A DNA stretch of 64,000 bases from Clostridiaceae bacterium Marseille-Q4143 (GTDB lineage Bacteria > Bacillota > Clostridia > Lachnospirales > Lachnospiraceae): positions 3,256,979-3,320,978 of the forward strand of contig CP073693.1 in the NCBI GenBank assembly GCA_018228645.1, read 5' to 3'. Under the pieces are notes generated by a model that worked only from the letters and a program-made list of their open reading frames with translations, had not been told where the DNA came from and made no database searches. Below, in pieces: positions 44,668 to 52,835 of this stretch. Positions within the stretch are counted from its first letter, which is position 1. Every line of letters begins with the position of its first letter. The translations under genes and the position numbers were made by a program.

Positions 44668-44990
44668 TAAAAGAGCCACCTCACGATCATATATATAAGT
44701 GCCATAATGGCTGCGGCACGCAAAAACAGGACATACGTATACAGAAACCTCTCATCCTGTACGTCCGCCTCGGAAGTCTCAAGGGAATCCTCCACCAGTG
44801 TCCGGTAATTTACCGTCTCTTCCGCTCCGTCCAGCTGCCGGATACCTGCAAATACCGTCGCATATACTTCCAGTTCTTCATAGCACTCCGGGCAATGCCG
44901 GATATGTTTTACAAATTCGCCTTCTTCTTTTTCATCCAGTTCGCCGTTAATATACGGCACTAAAAGCCTCTGCGCCTGCTTACAGTTCAT
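44667..44990 (-). CDS. Small zf-HC2-type membrane protein (anti-sigma-factor-like)
   Basis: 107 residues from ATG 44990 (MNCKQAQRLLVPYINGELDE), 8 nt after GGAG; longer reading frames to 45107 lack a ribosome site. A zinc-binding H-x3-C-x2-C is in KHIRHCPECYEEL, like the ZAS domain of anti-sigma factors, and one membrane helix is at the C-terminus (LFLRAAAIMALIYMIVRWLF). No sigma factor gene is adjacent, so an anti-sigma role is inference only. Its stop overlaps the polA start (TAATG). Confidence 0.8.
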   Translation of the reverse strand: MNCKQAQRLLVPYINGELDEKEEGEFVKHIRHCPECYEELEVYATVFAGIRQLDGAEETVNYRTLVEDSLETSEADVQDERFLYTYVLFLRAAAIMALIYMIVRWLF

Positions 44991-45104
44991 TCTTACCGCT
45001 CCTGCCATACATATATAGGTACATACACATTTATTATATCCAATCAAATATGGGAATGCAAGCCGCCTGTTCTGCTTTTCATGATTACTTTCGATTTGAC
45101 AAAA

Positions 45105-45137
45105 CAAAAAAGACCTTGAAAAATCAAGATCTTTTTA
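45105..45137 (-). terminator. Intrinsic terminator of ssrA
   Basis: On the minus strand AAAAAGATCTTGA pairs with TCAAGGTCTTTTTT across a TTTT loop. It begins immediately after the 3' end of tmRNA. Confidence 0.88.
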
Positions 45138-45138
45138 G

Positions 45139-45475
45139 TGGACCAGAGGGGAATCGAACCCCTGTCCGAAAGCCCATCCATCGCGGTATCTCCCATCACA
45201 GCCGCTTATTTGACATTCCCTCCGCTGTACACCAACCGGCAGGTTTACAGCTTCAGTAGCTTCATGATACGCCCACACGCGCAAAGCTTAACGTGTGTCG
45301 TTTCCCACATAGTCGATGCCTGGGTCACAAAGTGTGGGTGCTCTGAGTCAGACAGCTGCCATTAGGCAGCGATTGCTAAATTATCTTCAGCGTTTATATT
45401 TATTTTTGCACCTTACGCGGTACCTTCGGATGGCTGCCCCAACTTCAAAACCCCCGTCGAAACCTTTACTAGCCC
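45139..45475 (-). ncRNA. ssrA: Transfer-messenger RNA (tmRNA)
   Basis: On the minus strand the 5' end GGGCTAG pairs with CTGGTCC at the 3' end, followed by discriminator A; CCA is not encoded. The T-arm reads CAGGGGTTCGATTCCCCTC. The early TTTCGACGGGGG is typical of tmRNA. The tag open frame gives AKININAEDNLAIAA then TAA (the first A being the resume GCA codon, at about 45,410), ending in the usual AA degradation signal. It rescues stalled ribosomes together with SmpB, whose gene is not in view. Length about 337 nt. Confidence 0.95.
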
Positions 45476-45520
45476 TGATACTGCCTGTAAAGTCGCGTGG
45501 CTGAAATTTAGCGTATTTAT

Positions 45521-45549
45521 ATCTTAGCCGCCATAAATAAATTTGTCAA
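45521..45549 (-). promoter_or_regulatory. Promoter of ssrA
   Basis: TTGACA (45544-45549), 17 nt, TAAGAT (45521-45526) on the minus strand. Start near 45514, about 40 nt before the mature 5' end, so RNase P-type processing is expected. Confidence 0.82.
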
Positions 45550-45651
45550 GAAAAATACCATTAAAAATAACAATACAGAATGCGAAATTGTTCCAAAGAA
45601 GGTGCTCAGGAACATATCCGACGATGGAATCTCCGGATCTTCTCAGTCAGA

Positions 45652-46659
45652 TCAAAGCAGAGCATCAGAACTATCGATCCGATCGTTCTGAAACCGTGAC
45701 AGATGCTCATAGGGCAGAATAAGACGTCCTCTGTAGAGTCCACAGCCATCATTGATCAGGCTGTTGTCCACGGCAGAGAACATATTGACATCCAGTCTGG
45801 AAAGATCCAGATGCTGCAGGCGGATACCACGCTCATACGCTTCATCGAACCAGATACATTCCCCTTCCGGGATCTGGTGGCGTCTGCCTCTTTCTTTCTC
45901 CTGCCGTTTTTCATAATTCTGGTGATTGGCACTTCCAATCTCTGCCGTATCATCCATATCTTTGGTCCGAATCTGTACTTCCATATGACAGTTGGCACAG
46001 TTATCAAAAAATGTAATGTGCAAAGACTGATAGCTGGAAGTATTTTCGTTAGAAATATAATCCCGGAAACAGTCTTTTACTTCTTCCTTCATAAGCGGTG
46101 ATGTACTTCTCTTGATACCGCCTGTGGGAATCACGGTAAATCCGCGTTTCTCCAGAAATCCTGGCAACACATTCGCAATTTCATAAATGCATTTTAATTC
46201 CTGCGCTTCCCTCTCTTCTTCACTTTCCAGATGGCATCTGGGCATGGAAATAACGATCCGGTATGCAATGAGATCCCGGAAACGCTGCAGACGCTTCTTC
46301 ACCTCTTCCACCGGCGGATAGGTGCCATGCTCTATATAATATTTGTAAATATCTTTCACAATATAGCCGTTGAACTTTGCCTCCGCACGAATCAGGGATT
46401 TGATCCGTCCTTTAAATGTAAATGCCAAATATGGATATTCTTTTGCCATATACATATAAAATTCCCTGATTTTCTGGGACTGCGCCGTCAGGAATTCATT
46501 GTGTTCCAACAGATCAATCATCTGGTGCAGAAACTCATGGTGAATCAAATCAATCTCATTTCCCGTTCTATCTGCTTCCTTCTTCAAGTCATCTGCATAA
46601 TTGTGTAAGATTCGAAGTACTGTATCTCCTGAATACAGGTAATCATTTAATGCTATCAT
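45652..46659 (-). CDS. RelA/SpoT-domain protein, possible small alarmone synthetase-like
   Basis: 335 residues with a RelA/SpoT nucleotidyltransferase core: RFRDLIAYRIVISMPRC, ENTSSYQSLHITFFDNC (the YQSLH block) and CHMEVQIRTKDMDD. There is no HD hydrolase domain, TGS or ACT domain. The N-terminal 120 residues are helical and of unknown role. It may make (p)ppGpp, but the charged synthetase motif is divergent, so activity is not certain. It sits upstream of the ssrA promoter and is transcribed alone. Confidence 0.8.
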   Translation of the reverse strand: MIALNDYLYSGDTVLRILHNYADDLKKEADRTGNEIDLIHHEFLHQMIDLLEHNEFLTAQSQKIREFYMYMAKEYPYLAFTFKGRIKSLIRAEAKFNGYIVKDIYKYYIEHGTYPPVEEVKKRLQRFRDLIAYRIVISMPRCHLESEEEREAQELKCIYEIANVLPGFLEKRGFTVIPTGGIKRSTSPLMKEEVKDCFRDYISNENTSSYQSLHITFFDNCANCHMEVQIRTKDMDDTAEIGSANHQNYEKRQEKERGRRHQIPEGECIWFDEAYERGIRLQHLDLSRLDVNMFSAVDNSLINDGCGLYRGRLILPYEHLSRFQNDRIDSSDALL

Positions 46660-46721
46660 CTGTCTGTTAGAATCCTTCCCGCTCTTTCCGTAAGCTGTAA
46701 TGACGTTCTCCGTCTTTTTAT

Positions 46722-48221
46722 TTATACTTCATTTTTATCATCCAGTTCAAACCAGAACTCCACACCATTATCATAATTGTTGACTCCATAGCGCTGATGC
46801 ATGGATTCCATAATCGCTTTTACAATGGAGAGGCCCACACCGCTGCCGCCATATTCCCTGGTTCTTGCCTTATCTACTTTATAGAACTTATCCCAGATGC
46901 GTCCCAGATCTTCCTTCGGAATTGGTTTACCAGTGTTGAAGACCCCAACACGCACATGATCAGGTTCTTTCTGAATGGTGATCTTAATAATCTTTTCCCC
47001 TTCCACATGGTTCAGGGCATTGCTGATATAATTGGTCAGCACCTGTTCCATCTTAAATTCATTGGCCCAGGCATAGACCGGCTCCCTTTGATCAAATACC
47101 AGATGAACTTCCTTCTGTTCGAACAGAATCTTCATGGACTGCAGCATATTGTGAAGCATGGATGTCAGATCAAAACGTTCCATGGTCACCACTTCATTTC
47201 CAAATTCCAATTCATTGAGTGTCAGCAGATTTTTCACCAGTTTGTTCATTTTTGACGCTTCATCCATAATGACTTCACAGTAAAAATCCCGGCTCTCCGC
47301 ATCATCGTTAATACATTCCTTCAGTCCTTCTGCGTACCCCTGCACCAGTGCAATGGGTGTCTTCAGTTCATGGGATACATTGGACAGGAATTCTTTCCTC
47401 ATCTGATCCCTTTTTTCCTTCTGCTCAATATCCCGCTGCAGTTCGTTATTGGCTGTCTTCAGCTCTGAGATGGTCTTTTCCAGTTTTTCCGACAGCTGAT
47501 TCATATGATTACCCAGAAATACGATTTCTTCATCTTTACCACCGGAAAATTTTACATTAAAATCCAGATCCGACATTCGTTCGGACAATTTTGCCAGTTC
47601 CAGAATTGGCTCGGAAATTCTTTTGGACAGGATCTGAATGGCAACCGCTCCAATCAGCAGTACAAAAATTCCCACCTCCAGCAGAAACTTGTTAGCCAGC
47701 ATGACGCTTTCCCGCAAAGGCTCCACCGCTGTCCGGATTAAAAACAGCTCTCCTTTATCCAGGGTGCCTGTGATCTTCAGATATCCTCTTCTGGCTTCTC
47801 CGCCACTTAAACTCATAGTATAATTGTCTGTCTGTTCCCAGATTGTTTTCTTATCTGGCTCTGCTCCCAGCACATACTCATATAATTCTCTCTGCAGTTC
47901 TGCGGAATCACGCACCGTTGTCAACTTGGCATGTCCATCACTTCCCATGACAAACAGACTGACATTATCCACCTCGCAGATAGTATTCAGCTTTGTTATA
48001 AACGCATCTCCACTCATAGCATCCGCCGCAGAGGCCTCATTTAAATACTGATACGTTTCCTTTAACGCTTCCATCTTATTCTTAATATAATATCGTTCCA
48101 GGAAAAACATATTCGCCAGCATACAGGCTGCCAGTGCCACGATCAGTACCAGTGAAAAGATCACTGTCATCCGGACTCTGATGGAATGAATATGCCCTGG
48201 CTTTTTCTTGTTTTCCGACAT
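46722..48221 (-). CDS. Sensor histidine kinase with HAMP domain, orphan
   Basis: 498-499 residues from ATG 48221 (MSENKKKPGHIHSIRVRMTV), after GGAGAGGATAATC. Helix near 15-37, an extracytoplasmic sensor to about 175, a second helix near 177-195 (LLEVGIFVLLIGAVAIQIL), a HAMP segment, a coiled coil, the H-box LSNVSHELKTPIALVQGYAE, an N-box VLTNYISNALNHV and the G-box GSGVGLSIVKAIM. No response regulator gene flanks it: hydA lies upstream and the RelA/SpoT gene downstream. Partner unknown. Confidence 0.9.
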   Translation of the reverse strand: MSENKKKPGHIHSIRVRMTVIFSLVLIVALAACMLANMFFLERYYIKNKMEALKETYQYLNEASAADAMSGDAFITKLNTICEVDNVSLFVMGSDGHAKLTTVRDSAELQRELYEYVLGAEPDKKTIWEQTDNYTMSLSGGEARRGYLKITGTLDKGELFLIRTAVEPLRESVMLANKFLLEVGIFVLLIGAVAIQILSKRISEPILELAKLSERMSDLDFNVKFSGGKDEEIVFLGNHMNQLSEKLEKTISELKTANNELQRDIEQKEKRDQMRKEFLSNVSHELKTPIALVQGYAEGLKECINDDAESRDFYCEVIMDEASKMNKLVKNLLTLNELEFGNEVVTMERFDLTSMLHNMLQSMKILFEQKEVHLVFDQREPVYAWANEFKMEQVLTNYISNALNHVEGEKIIKITIQKEPDHVRVGVFNTGKPIPKEDLGRIWDKFYKVDKARTREYGGSGVGLSIVKAIMESMHQRYGVNNYDNGVEFWFELDDKNEV

Positions 48222-48254
48222 GATTATCCTCTCCTGTTCTCTTATCGGATCATC

Positions 48255-48290
48255 AAAAAGGCGGAGCACTTCAGGCGCTCCGCCTTTTTT
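48255..48290. terminator. Intrinsic terminator after the hydrogenase operon
   Basis: AAAAAGGCGGAGC and GCTCCGCCTTTTTT arms, T-rich on both strands. It lies 75 nt after the hydA stop and ahead of the orphan kinase, which therefore needs its own promoter; I see none that is clear downstream of the hairpin. A TAAAAT just upstream of it might be a -10 box. Confidence 0.88.
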
Positions 48291-48364
48291 ACTCTGACGC
48301 TATTTTACCACAACATCAGAAAACTTCCATCCTTTTCACAGGAATTTCACGTTTCTGCCAGGAT

Positions 48365-50071
48365 CTATGAAGAACAGAACTCATGATTATGAAGCAGTTC
48401 ATGTTCTTTTCCTTTCAGGAAGCCTTCATAGAGGGACATTACCATCGGGTTCTCATCACATTTTTTAATCACCGCTACATTATCTGCACGATAAATGCCT
48501 TCCTTGCGGGCTGCTTTAGTACGGTCACCTGCCAGACGCGGCTGACCGCCACCCATGATACAGCCTCTGCGGCATGCCATGACCTCTATCAGATGGTAAT
48601 TCTTCTCACCGCTCTGTACCTGTTCCATGACTTTTCTTGCATTGGCAAGACCGCTGACTACACAGATATTTAATTCTGTTCCTCCATATGGAACAGAAAA
48701 TTCTCTGATCAACCCGTCTTCATCGTCACCACGTACACCACACTCTGCAATGCTCTCCAGCGTTGCTTTGTCATGTCCCGGTACCAGATGACGGATCACT
48801 GCCTCGGTTACACCACCGGTTACACCGAAGATCACACCGCCGCCGGATCCAAATCCAAACGGGATATCGGATGATTCCGGCTCCAGCTCTGCAAAATCAA
48901 TGCCGGTCATACGGATCATATCGATAAACTCGGTCGTTGTGATCACATAATCGGTATCCTGCTCCCCATTGGTAAAGCTGTTGGGACGTTTTGCCTCCAT
49001 CTTCTTCGCTGTACACGGCATGAAAGATACCATGACGGTCTTCTTACCCTGACTGTTTTCCGGATTTCGGAAATACTCTTTGGTTACCGCAGACATCATT
49101 CCCTGAGGAGAACGGCAGGTAGATACATTCTCCCTGTAATCCGGGAACTGCTCTCCTACGAATTTCACCCATGCCGGGCAGCAGGAGGTCAGAAGCGGAA
49201 GTTTTCCGCCATTTTTCAGACGATCCAGAAATTCTGCAGACTCCTCCACAATCGTAAGATCCGCACTGAATGCGGTATCGTATACTTCATCAAATCCCAT
49301 GCGGTGAAGCACATTGACAATCTTGCCCATCACGCTCTTGCCCTTAGGAAGTCCGAAGGCGCCGCCGACTGCCACACGCACTGCCGGAGCTACCTGTGCT
49401 ATCACACGGGTATCCGGATCAGCCAGTGCTTCCCATACTGCTTCTCTGTTATGACGGATGCTGATGGCACCGGTCGGGCAGAAGATCTGACACTGACCAC
49501 AGTTGACACAATCAGTTTTTGCAATCTCTTTGTCAAATGCCGGCATCACCATAGCTTCGGAACCACGGAATGCAAAATCAAGTGCGCCTACCCCCTGCAG
49601 CTCATTGCAGACACGTACACAGTTACCACAAAGAATACATTTATTCGGATCACGCACGATGGACGGAGAACTGAAATCAATCGGCTTTTGCTCTCTGTAG
49701 TTGTTGTATCTTACACTGGTCACGCCAAAACGGTGTGCCAGAGTCTGCAGATTACAGTCACCGCTCTTGACGCAGGTAGTACAGTCTCTGCAGTGTGCAG
49801 CCAATAAAAGCTCGATAATCAGCTTTCTGTAGCGTTTCAGTTTTCCGGTATTGGTATAAATCACCATACCATCCCTTGGCTCCTCTGAGCAGGAGGCAAA
49901 GGTTCTTCCCCGGTCATCTTCCACCGTACACAGACGACACGCTCCAAAGGTGGAGAGTTCTGAATGATAACACAGTGTAGGAATATCAATACCTGCCTTA
50001 CGAATGATGGTCAGGAGATTTTTTTCATCGGTAAATTCTACTTTTCTACCGTCAATTGTAATGGTTCCCAT
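48365..50071 (-). CDS. hydA: [FeFe]-hydrogenase catalytic subunit HydA (NADH-linked, bifurcating type)
   Basis: 568 residues. N-terminal [2Fe-2S] domain (TLCYHSELSTFGACRLCTVE), a His-Cys [4Fe-4S] motif (AAHCRDCTTCVKSGDC), two [4Fe-4S] motifs (CILCGNCVRVC; CVNCGQCQIFCPTGAI), then the H-cluster domain with L1 LTSCCPAWVKF, L2 MPCTAKKMEAKRPNS and L3 MACRRGCIMGGGQPR. With the NuoF- and NuoE-like genes upstream this is the trimeric enzyme that couples NADH and reduced ferredoxin to H2. All H-cluster cysteines are present. The HydE/F/G maturases are not in view. Confidence 0.96.
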   Translation of the reverse strand: MGTITIDGRKVEFTDEKNLLTIIRKAGIDIPTLCYHSELSTFGACRLCTVEDDRGRTFASCSEEPRDGMVIYTNTGKLKRYRKLIIELLLAAHCRDCTTCVKSGDCNLQTLAHRFGVTSVRYNNYREQKPIDFSSPSIVRDPNKCILCGNCVRVCNELQGVGALDFAFRGSEAMVMPAFDKEIAKTDCVNCGQCQIFCPTGAISIRHNREAVWEALADPDTRVIAQVAPAVRVAVGGAFGLPKGKSVMGKIVNVLHRMGFDEVYDTAFSADLTIVEESAEFLDRLKNGGKLPLLTSCCPAWVKFVGEQFPDYRENVSTCRSPQGMMSAVTKEYFRNPENSQGKKTVMVSFMPCTAKKMEAKRPNSFTNGEQDTDYVITTTEFIDMIRMTGIDFAELEPESSDIPFGFGSGGGVIFGVTGGVTEAVIRHLVPGHDKATLESIAECGVRGDDEDGLIREFSVPYGGTELNICVVSGLANARKVMEQVQSGEKNYHLIEVMACRRGCIMGGGQPRLAGDRTKAARKEGIYRADNVAVIKKCDENPMVMSLYEGFLKGKEHELLHNHEFCSS

Positions 50072-50085
50072 ATTTCTCCCCCTTT

Positions 50086-51966
50086 CTACATTTCAACATA
50101 AACAGCGTCAAATGCACAGTTGTCTTTACATGCTGAACACTTGATACACAGGTTTGGATCAATATGGTAGCACTCTTTACGCACACCGGTAATAGCGCCA
50201 ACAGGACAGTTCTTCGCACATTTTCCGCAGCCTTTACAGTAATCCGGATTGATGATGAAGCGACGCATTGCCTGACAGACTTTCGCACGGCACTTATGAT
50301 CGCGGATATGCTCTTCATATTCCTCACGGAATGTTTTCAGCGTACTTAATACCGGAAGCGGAGCACTCTTGCCAAGCCCGCACAGAGCCATGCTCCGAAT
50401 CATGGTTGCAAGCTCTTCCAGCTGATCGAGATCTTCCATTCTGCCTTCTCCGGCTACAATTCTCTCCAGAATTTCCAGCATACGCTTGGTACCCTCACGG
50501 CACGGTACGCATTTACCACAGGATTCTCTCTGGGTAAAGCTCATGAAGAAACGGGCAACCTCTACCATACAGGTATTGGTGTCCATAACTACCATTCCGC
50601 CGGAACCAACGATGGCATCAAATTTCTTTACAGAATCAAAGTCAAGGGGTTCATCCAGATGTTTCTCTGTCAGACATCCGCCGGACGGTCCGCCGATCTG
50701 TACTGCTTTGAACTGAGCGCCATTCTTCAGACCGCCGCCGATATCAAAGATAATCTCTCTTAAAGTACTTCCCATCGGGACTTCGATCAGACCGGTATTT
50801 TCGATGGCACCGGTCAGTGAGAAAGTCTTGGTTCCCGGGCTTCCCTCCGTACCAATGGTACGATACCAGTCTGCACCCTGCAGAATGATCTTCGGAACAT
50901 TAGCATAGGTTTCTACATTATTCAGAACCGTCGGTTTCTCCCACAATCCCTTTTCTACCGTTCTTGGCGGCTTGACACGCGGCATTCCTCTCTTACCTTC
51001 GATGGAAGCCGTCAGTGCGGAACCTTCACCACATACGAATGCACCGGCACCTCGGTTAATATGTAAGTGGAAAGAGAAATCCGTTCCGAGGATATTGTCT
51101 CCTAACAGTCCTCTTTCTTCCAGCTGTGCAATGGCATGGCGCAGTCTGGCTACAGACATGGGATACTCGGCACGTACATAGATATAACCATCAGCTGCCT
51201 TTACTGCATAAGCGGCGATCATCATACCTTCAATCAATTTGAAGGGGTCACCTTCCATAACAGAACCGTCCATGAATGCACCAGGATCACCCTCGTCACC
51301 GTTACATACCACATAACGAACCGTTTCTTTCTGGCGTGCTACCTGCTTCCACTTGCGTCCGCACGGGAAACCTCCGCCTCCACGTCCTCTTAATCCTGAG
51401 CGGTCTACTTCATCAATAACCTCGTCTCTGGACATCTCGAACATGGCTTTGTTCAGTGCCTCAAAGCCGCCGGATGCAATATACTCATCCAGAGATTCTG
51501 CATCCACGCGACCACAGTTTTCCAGAACAATTCTTGTCTGTTTTGCCATGAACGGAATATCTTCCGGATGCTTATAATGAACATCTTTCTTCGTATAAAG
51601 CAGATGATCGACGATCTCTCCCCTTACGACCGTCTCTTCAAAAATCTCTCTGCAGTCTTCCGGCTGTACCTTTACATACTGAATCACTTCATCCCCGCGC
51701 TGGATTCTTACGAGGGGTCCAAGTTCACAGAAGCCCTGACATCCGGTTTTCTTAACGCCTACATGCTCCCCGTCTTCATCGTGAGGTGCAAAATCAAGCA
51801 CGATTCCCGGTGTGTTTTTTACCAGTTCCAGAAATTCTTCGTAGATCTTCGTGGAACCTGTAGCAATACATCCGGTACCGGAACAGACCAGAATCCGGCA
51901 ATCATAAGCTTCAATCTGCCGTCTGGCATCTTCTCTTACCTGCTGAAGCTCTTCCCTTGTCATCAT
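50086..51966 (-). CDS. hydB: NuoF-like NADH-binding subunit HydB
   Basis: 626 residues. N-terminal thioredoxin-like [2Fe-2S] domain (LVCSGTGCIATGSTKIYEEF), the FMN/NADH-binding NuoF core (RGRGGGGFPCGRKWK; VCNGDEGDPGAFMD; GAGAYICG-like GAGAFVCGEGSALTASIEGK), the [4Fe-4S] motif SCGKCVPCREGTKRM and a C-terminal pair of clusters (CKGCGKCAKNCPVGAI; CIKCSACKDNCAFDAV). Middle gene of the operon, 14 nt before hydA and 3 nt after hydC. Confidence 0.95.
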   Translation of the reverse strand: MMTREELQQVREDARRQIEAYDCRILVCSGTGCIATGSTKIYEEFLELVKNTPGIVLDFAPHDEDGEHVGVKKTGCQGFCELGPLVRIQRGDEVIQYVKVQPEDCREIFEETVVRGEIVDHLLYTKKDVHYKHPEDIPFMAKQTRIVLENCGRVDAESLDEYIASGGFEALNKAMFEMSRDEVIDEVDRSGLRGRGGGGFPCGRKWKQVARQKETVRYVVCNGDEGDPGAFMDGSVMEGDPFKLIEGMMIAAYAVKAADGYIYVRAEYPMSVARLRHAIAQLEERGLLGDNILGTDFSFHLHINRGAGAFVCGEGSALTASIEGKRGMPRVKPPRTVEKGLWEKPTVLNNVETYANVPKIILQGADWYRTIGTEGSPGTKTFSLTGAIENTGLIEVPMGSTLREIIFDIGGGLKNGAQFKAVQIGGPSGGCLTEKHLDEPLDFDSVKKFDAIVGSGGMVVMDTNTCMVEVARFFMSFTQRESCGKCVPCREGTKRMLEILERIVAGEGRMEDLDQLEELATMIRSMALCGLGKSAPLPVLSTLKTFREEYEEHIRDHKCRAKVCQAMRRFIINPDYCKGCGKCAKNCPVGAITGVRKECYHIDPNLCIKCSACKDNCAFDAVYVEM

Positions 51967-51969
51967 GGT

Positions 51970-52446
51970 TTATCCCCTCCCTCTCAATTCTTCGATCACC
52001 GCCAGTGCTTTCTCCGGTGTCATGGAAGGATGCACGTCTTCATTAACCATCATGGTAGGTGCCAGACCACATGCTCCAAGACAGGACACCGTCTCTACGG
52101 TAAACATCATGTCATCCGTTGTATGCTTTTTCTTACTAAGTCCAAGTTCCTTCCAGAGCGCTTCCAGAACCGGCATGGACTTCCGCACATGACAGGCGGT
52201 ACCATCACAGACTTTAATCACGTATTTTCCCTTTGCTTCAAAGGAAAAATTCTCGTAAAATGTTGCTACACTGTACGCTTTCGCCTCTGTAATTCCAATC
52301 TGCTCTGCTACATAGGTGAGCAGCTCCCCCGGCAGATAGCGGTACTCCGCCTGGATGTCCTGCATGATGGGGATCAATGAACGGGCATCCTTGCCATAAT
52401 GTTCAATGATCTCATCTGTCTTACTGTAATAAGACTGGTCAAGCAT
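51970..52446 (-). CDS. hydC: NuoE-like [2Fe-2S] subunit HydC
   Basis: 158 residues, thioredoxin-like. The cluster ligands lie in VCDGTACHVRKS and SCLGACGLAPTMMVN, giving C-x4-C and C-x3-C. It opens MLDQSYYSKTDEIIEHYGKD and has IPIMQDIQAEYRYLPGELLT. First gene of the hydrogenase operon, with the ribosome site AAGGAGGATAACG. Confidence 0.95.
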   Translation of the reverse strand: MLDQSYYSKTDEIIEHYGKDARSLIPIMQDIQAEYRYLPGELLTYVAEQIGITEAKAYSVATFYENFSFEAKGKYVIKVCDGTACHVRKSMPVLEALWKELGLSKKKHTTDDMMFTVETVSCLGACGLAPTMMVNEDVHPSMTPEKALAVIEELRGRG

Positions 52447-52475
52447 TTTCGTTATCCTCCTTATCCCATATACTT

Positions 52476-52494
52476 TTATGCATTTTGTGCATAA
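52476..52494. promoter_or_regulatory. Candidate operator in the hydCBA leader
   Basis: Perfect 7-bp inverted repeat TTATGCA-5-TGCATAA, 30 nt before the hydC start and downstream of the predicted promoter. The position suits a repressor. It does not match the Rex consensus (TTGTGAA-type), so the regulator is unknown. Confidence 0.4.
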
Positions 52495-52507
52495 TACGAT
52501 GTGTTAA

Positions 52508-52536
52508 TTCTATCATTTTTCAACGTTTTGCACAAT
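52508..52536 (-). promoter_or_regulatory. Probable promoter of hydCBA
   Basis: TTGTGC (52531-52536), 17 nt, TAGAAT (52508-52513) on the minus strand. Only a moderate match; a TATTAT nearer the gene is an alternative -10 box. Confidence 0.45.
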
Positions 52537-52622
52537 TTGCATTTTTCACAGAATTTGGGTTCGGAATTTGACAAATCCAATAGTTAGTACATGTTAATAA
52601 AGTTAGTGCTGATGTCAAAACA

Positions 52623-52653
52623 AAAAATCCTCTGGATTTCTCCAGAGGATTTC
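52623..52653 (-). terminator. Intrinsic terminator of the tRNA-Leu gene
   Basis: On the minus strand AATCCTCTGG pairs with CCAGAGGATT, then TTTTGTTTTG. It lies 28 nt after the tRNA. Confidence 0.88.
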
Positions 52654-52680
52654 GTCAGAAAAGCCTTGTATTTAAGCCAG

Positions 52681-52763
52681 TGCAGGAAATGGGACTTGAA
52701 CCCACACGAAGTCACCCTCGTCAGATTTTGAGTCTGATGCGTCTGCCATTCCGCCATTCCTGC
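52681..52763 (-). tRNA. tRNA-Leu (anticodon CAA)
   Basis: 83 nt, minus strand. Acceptor GCAGGAA pairs with TTCCTGC, followed by discriminator A; CCA is not encoded. Anticodon loop CTCAAAA gives anticodon CAA (reads UUG). A long variable arm (GACGAGGGTGACTTCGT region) marks a class II tRNA, and the T-arm has GGGTTCAAGTCCC. Confidence 0.96.
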
Positions 52764-52778
52764 GCATCTAACTCAATT

Positions 52779-52807
52779 ATCTTACCACAAGTTTCTTCAA
52801 AGTGCAA
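52779..52807 (-). promoter_or_regulatory. Promoter of the tRNA-Leu gene
   Basis: TTGCAC (52802-52807), 17 nt, TAAGAT (52779-52784) on the minus strand, about 16 nt before the tRNA 5' end. Confidence 0.75.
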
Positions 52808-52835
52808 GAAATTATTTTACAAGTTCTTTTAAAAA

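Noticed and set aside
52447..52620. Rex operator ahead of hydCBA
   Set aside because: No good match to the Rex consensus on either strand; only a different 7-bp palindrome was found.
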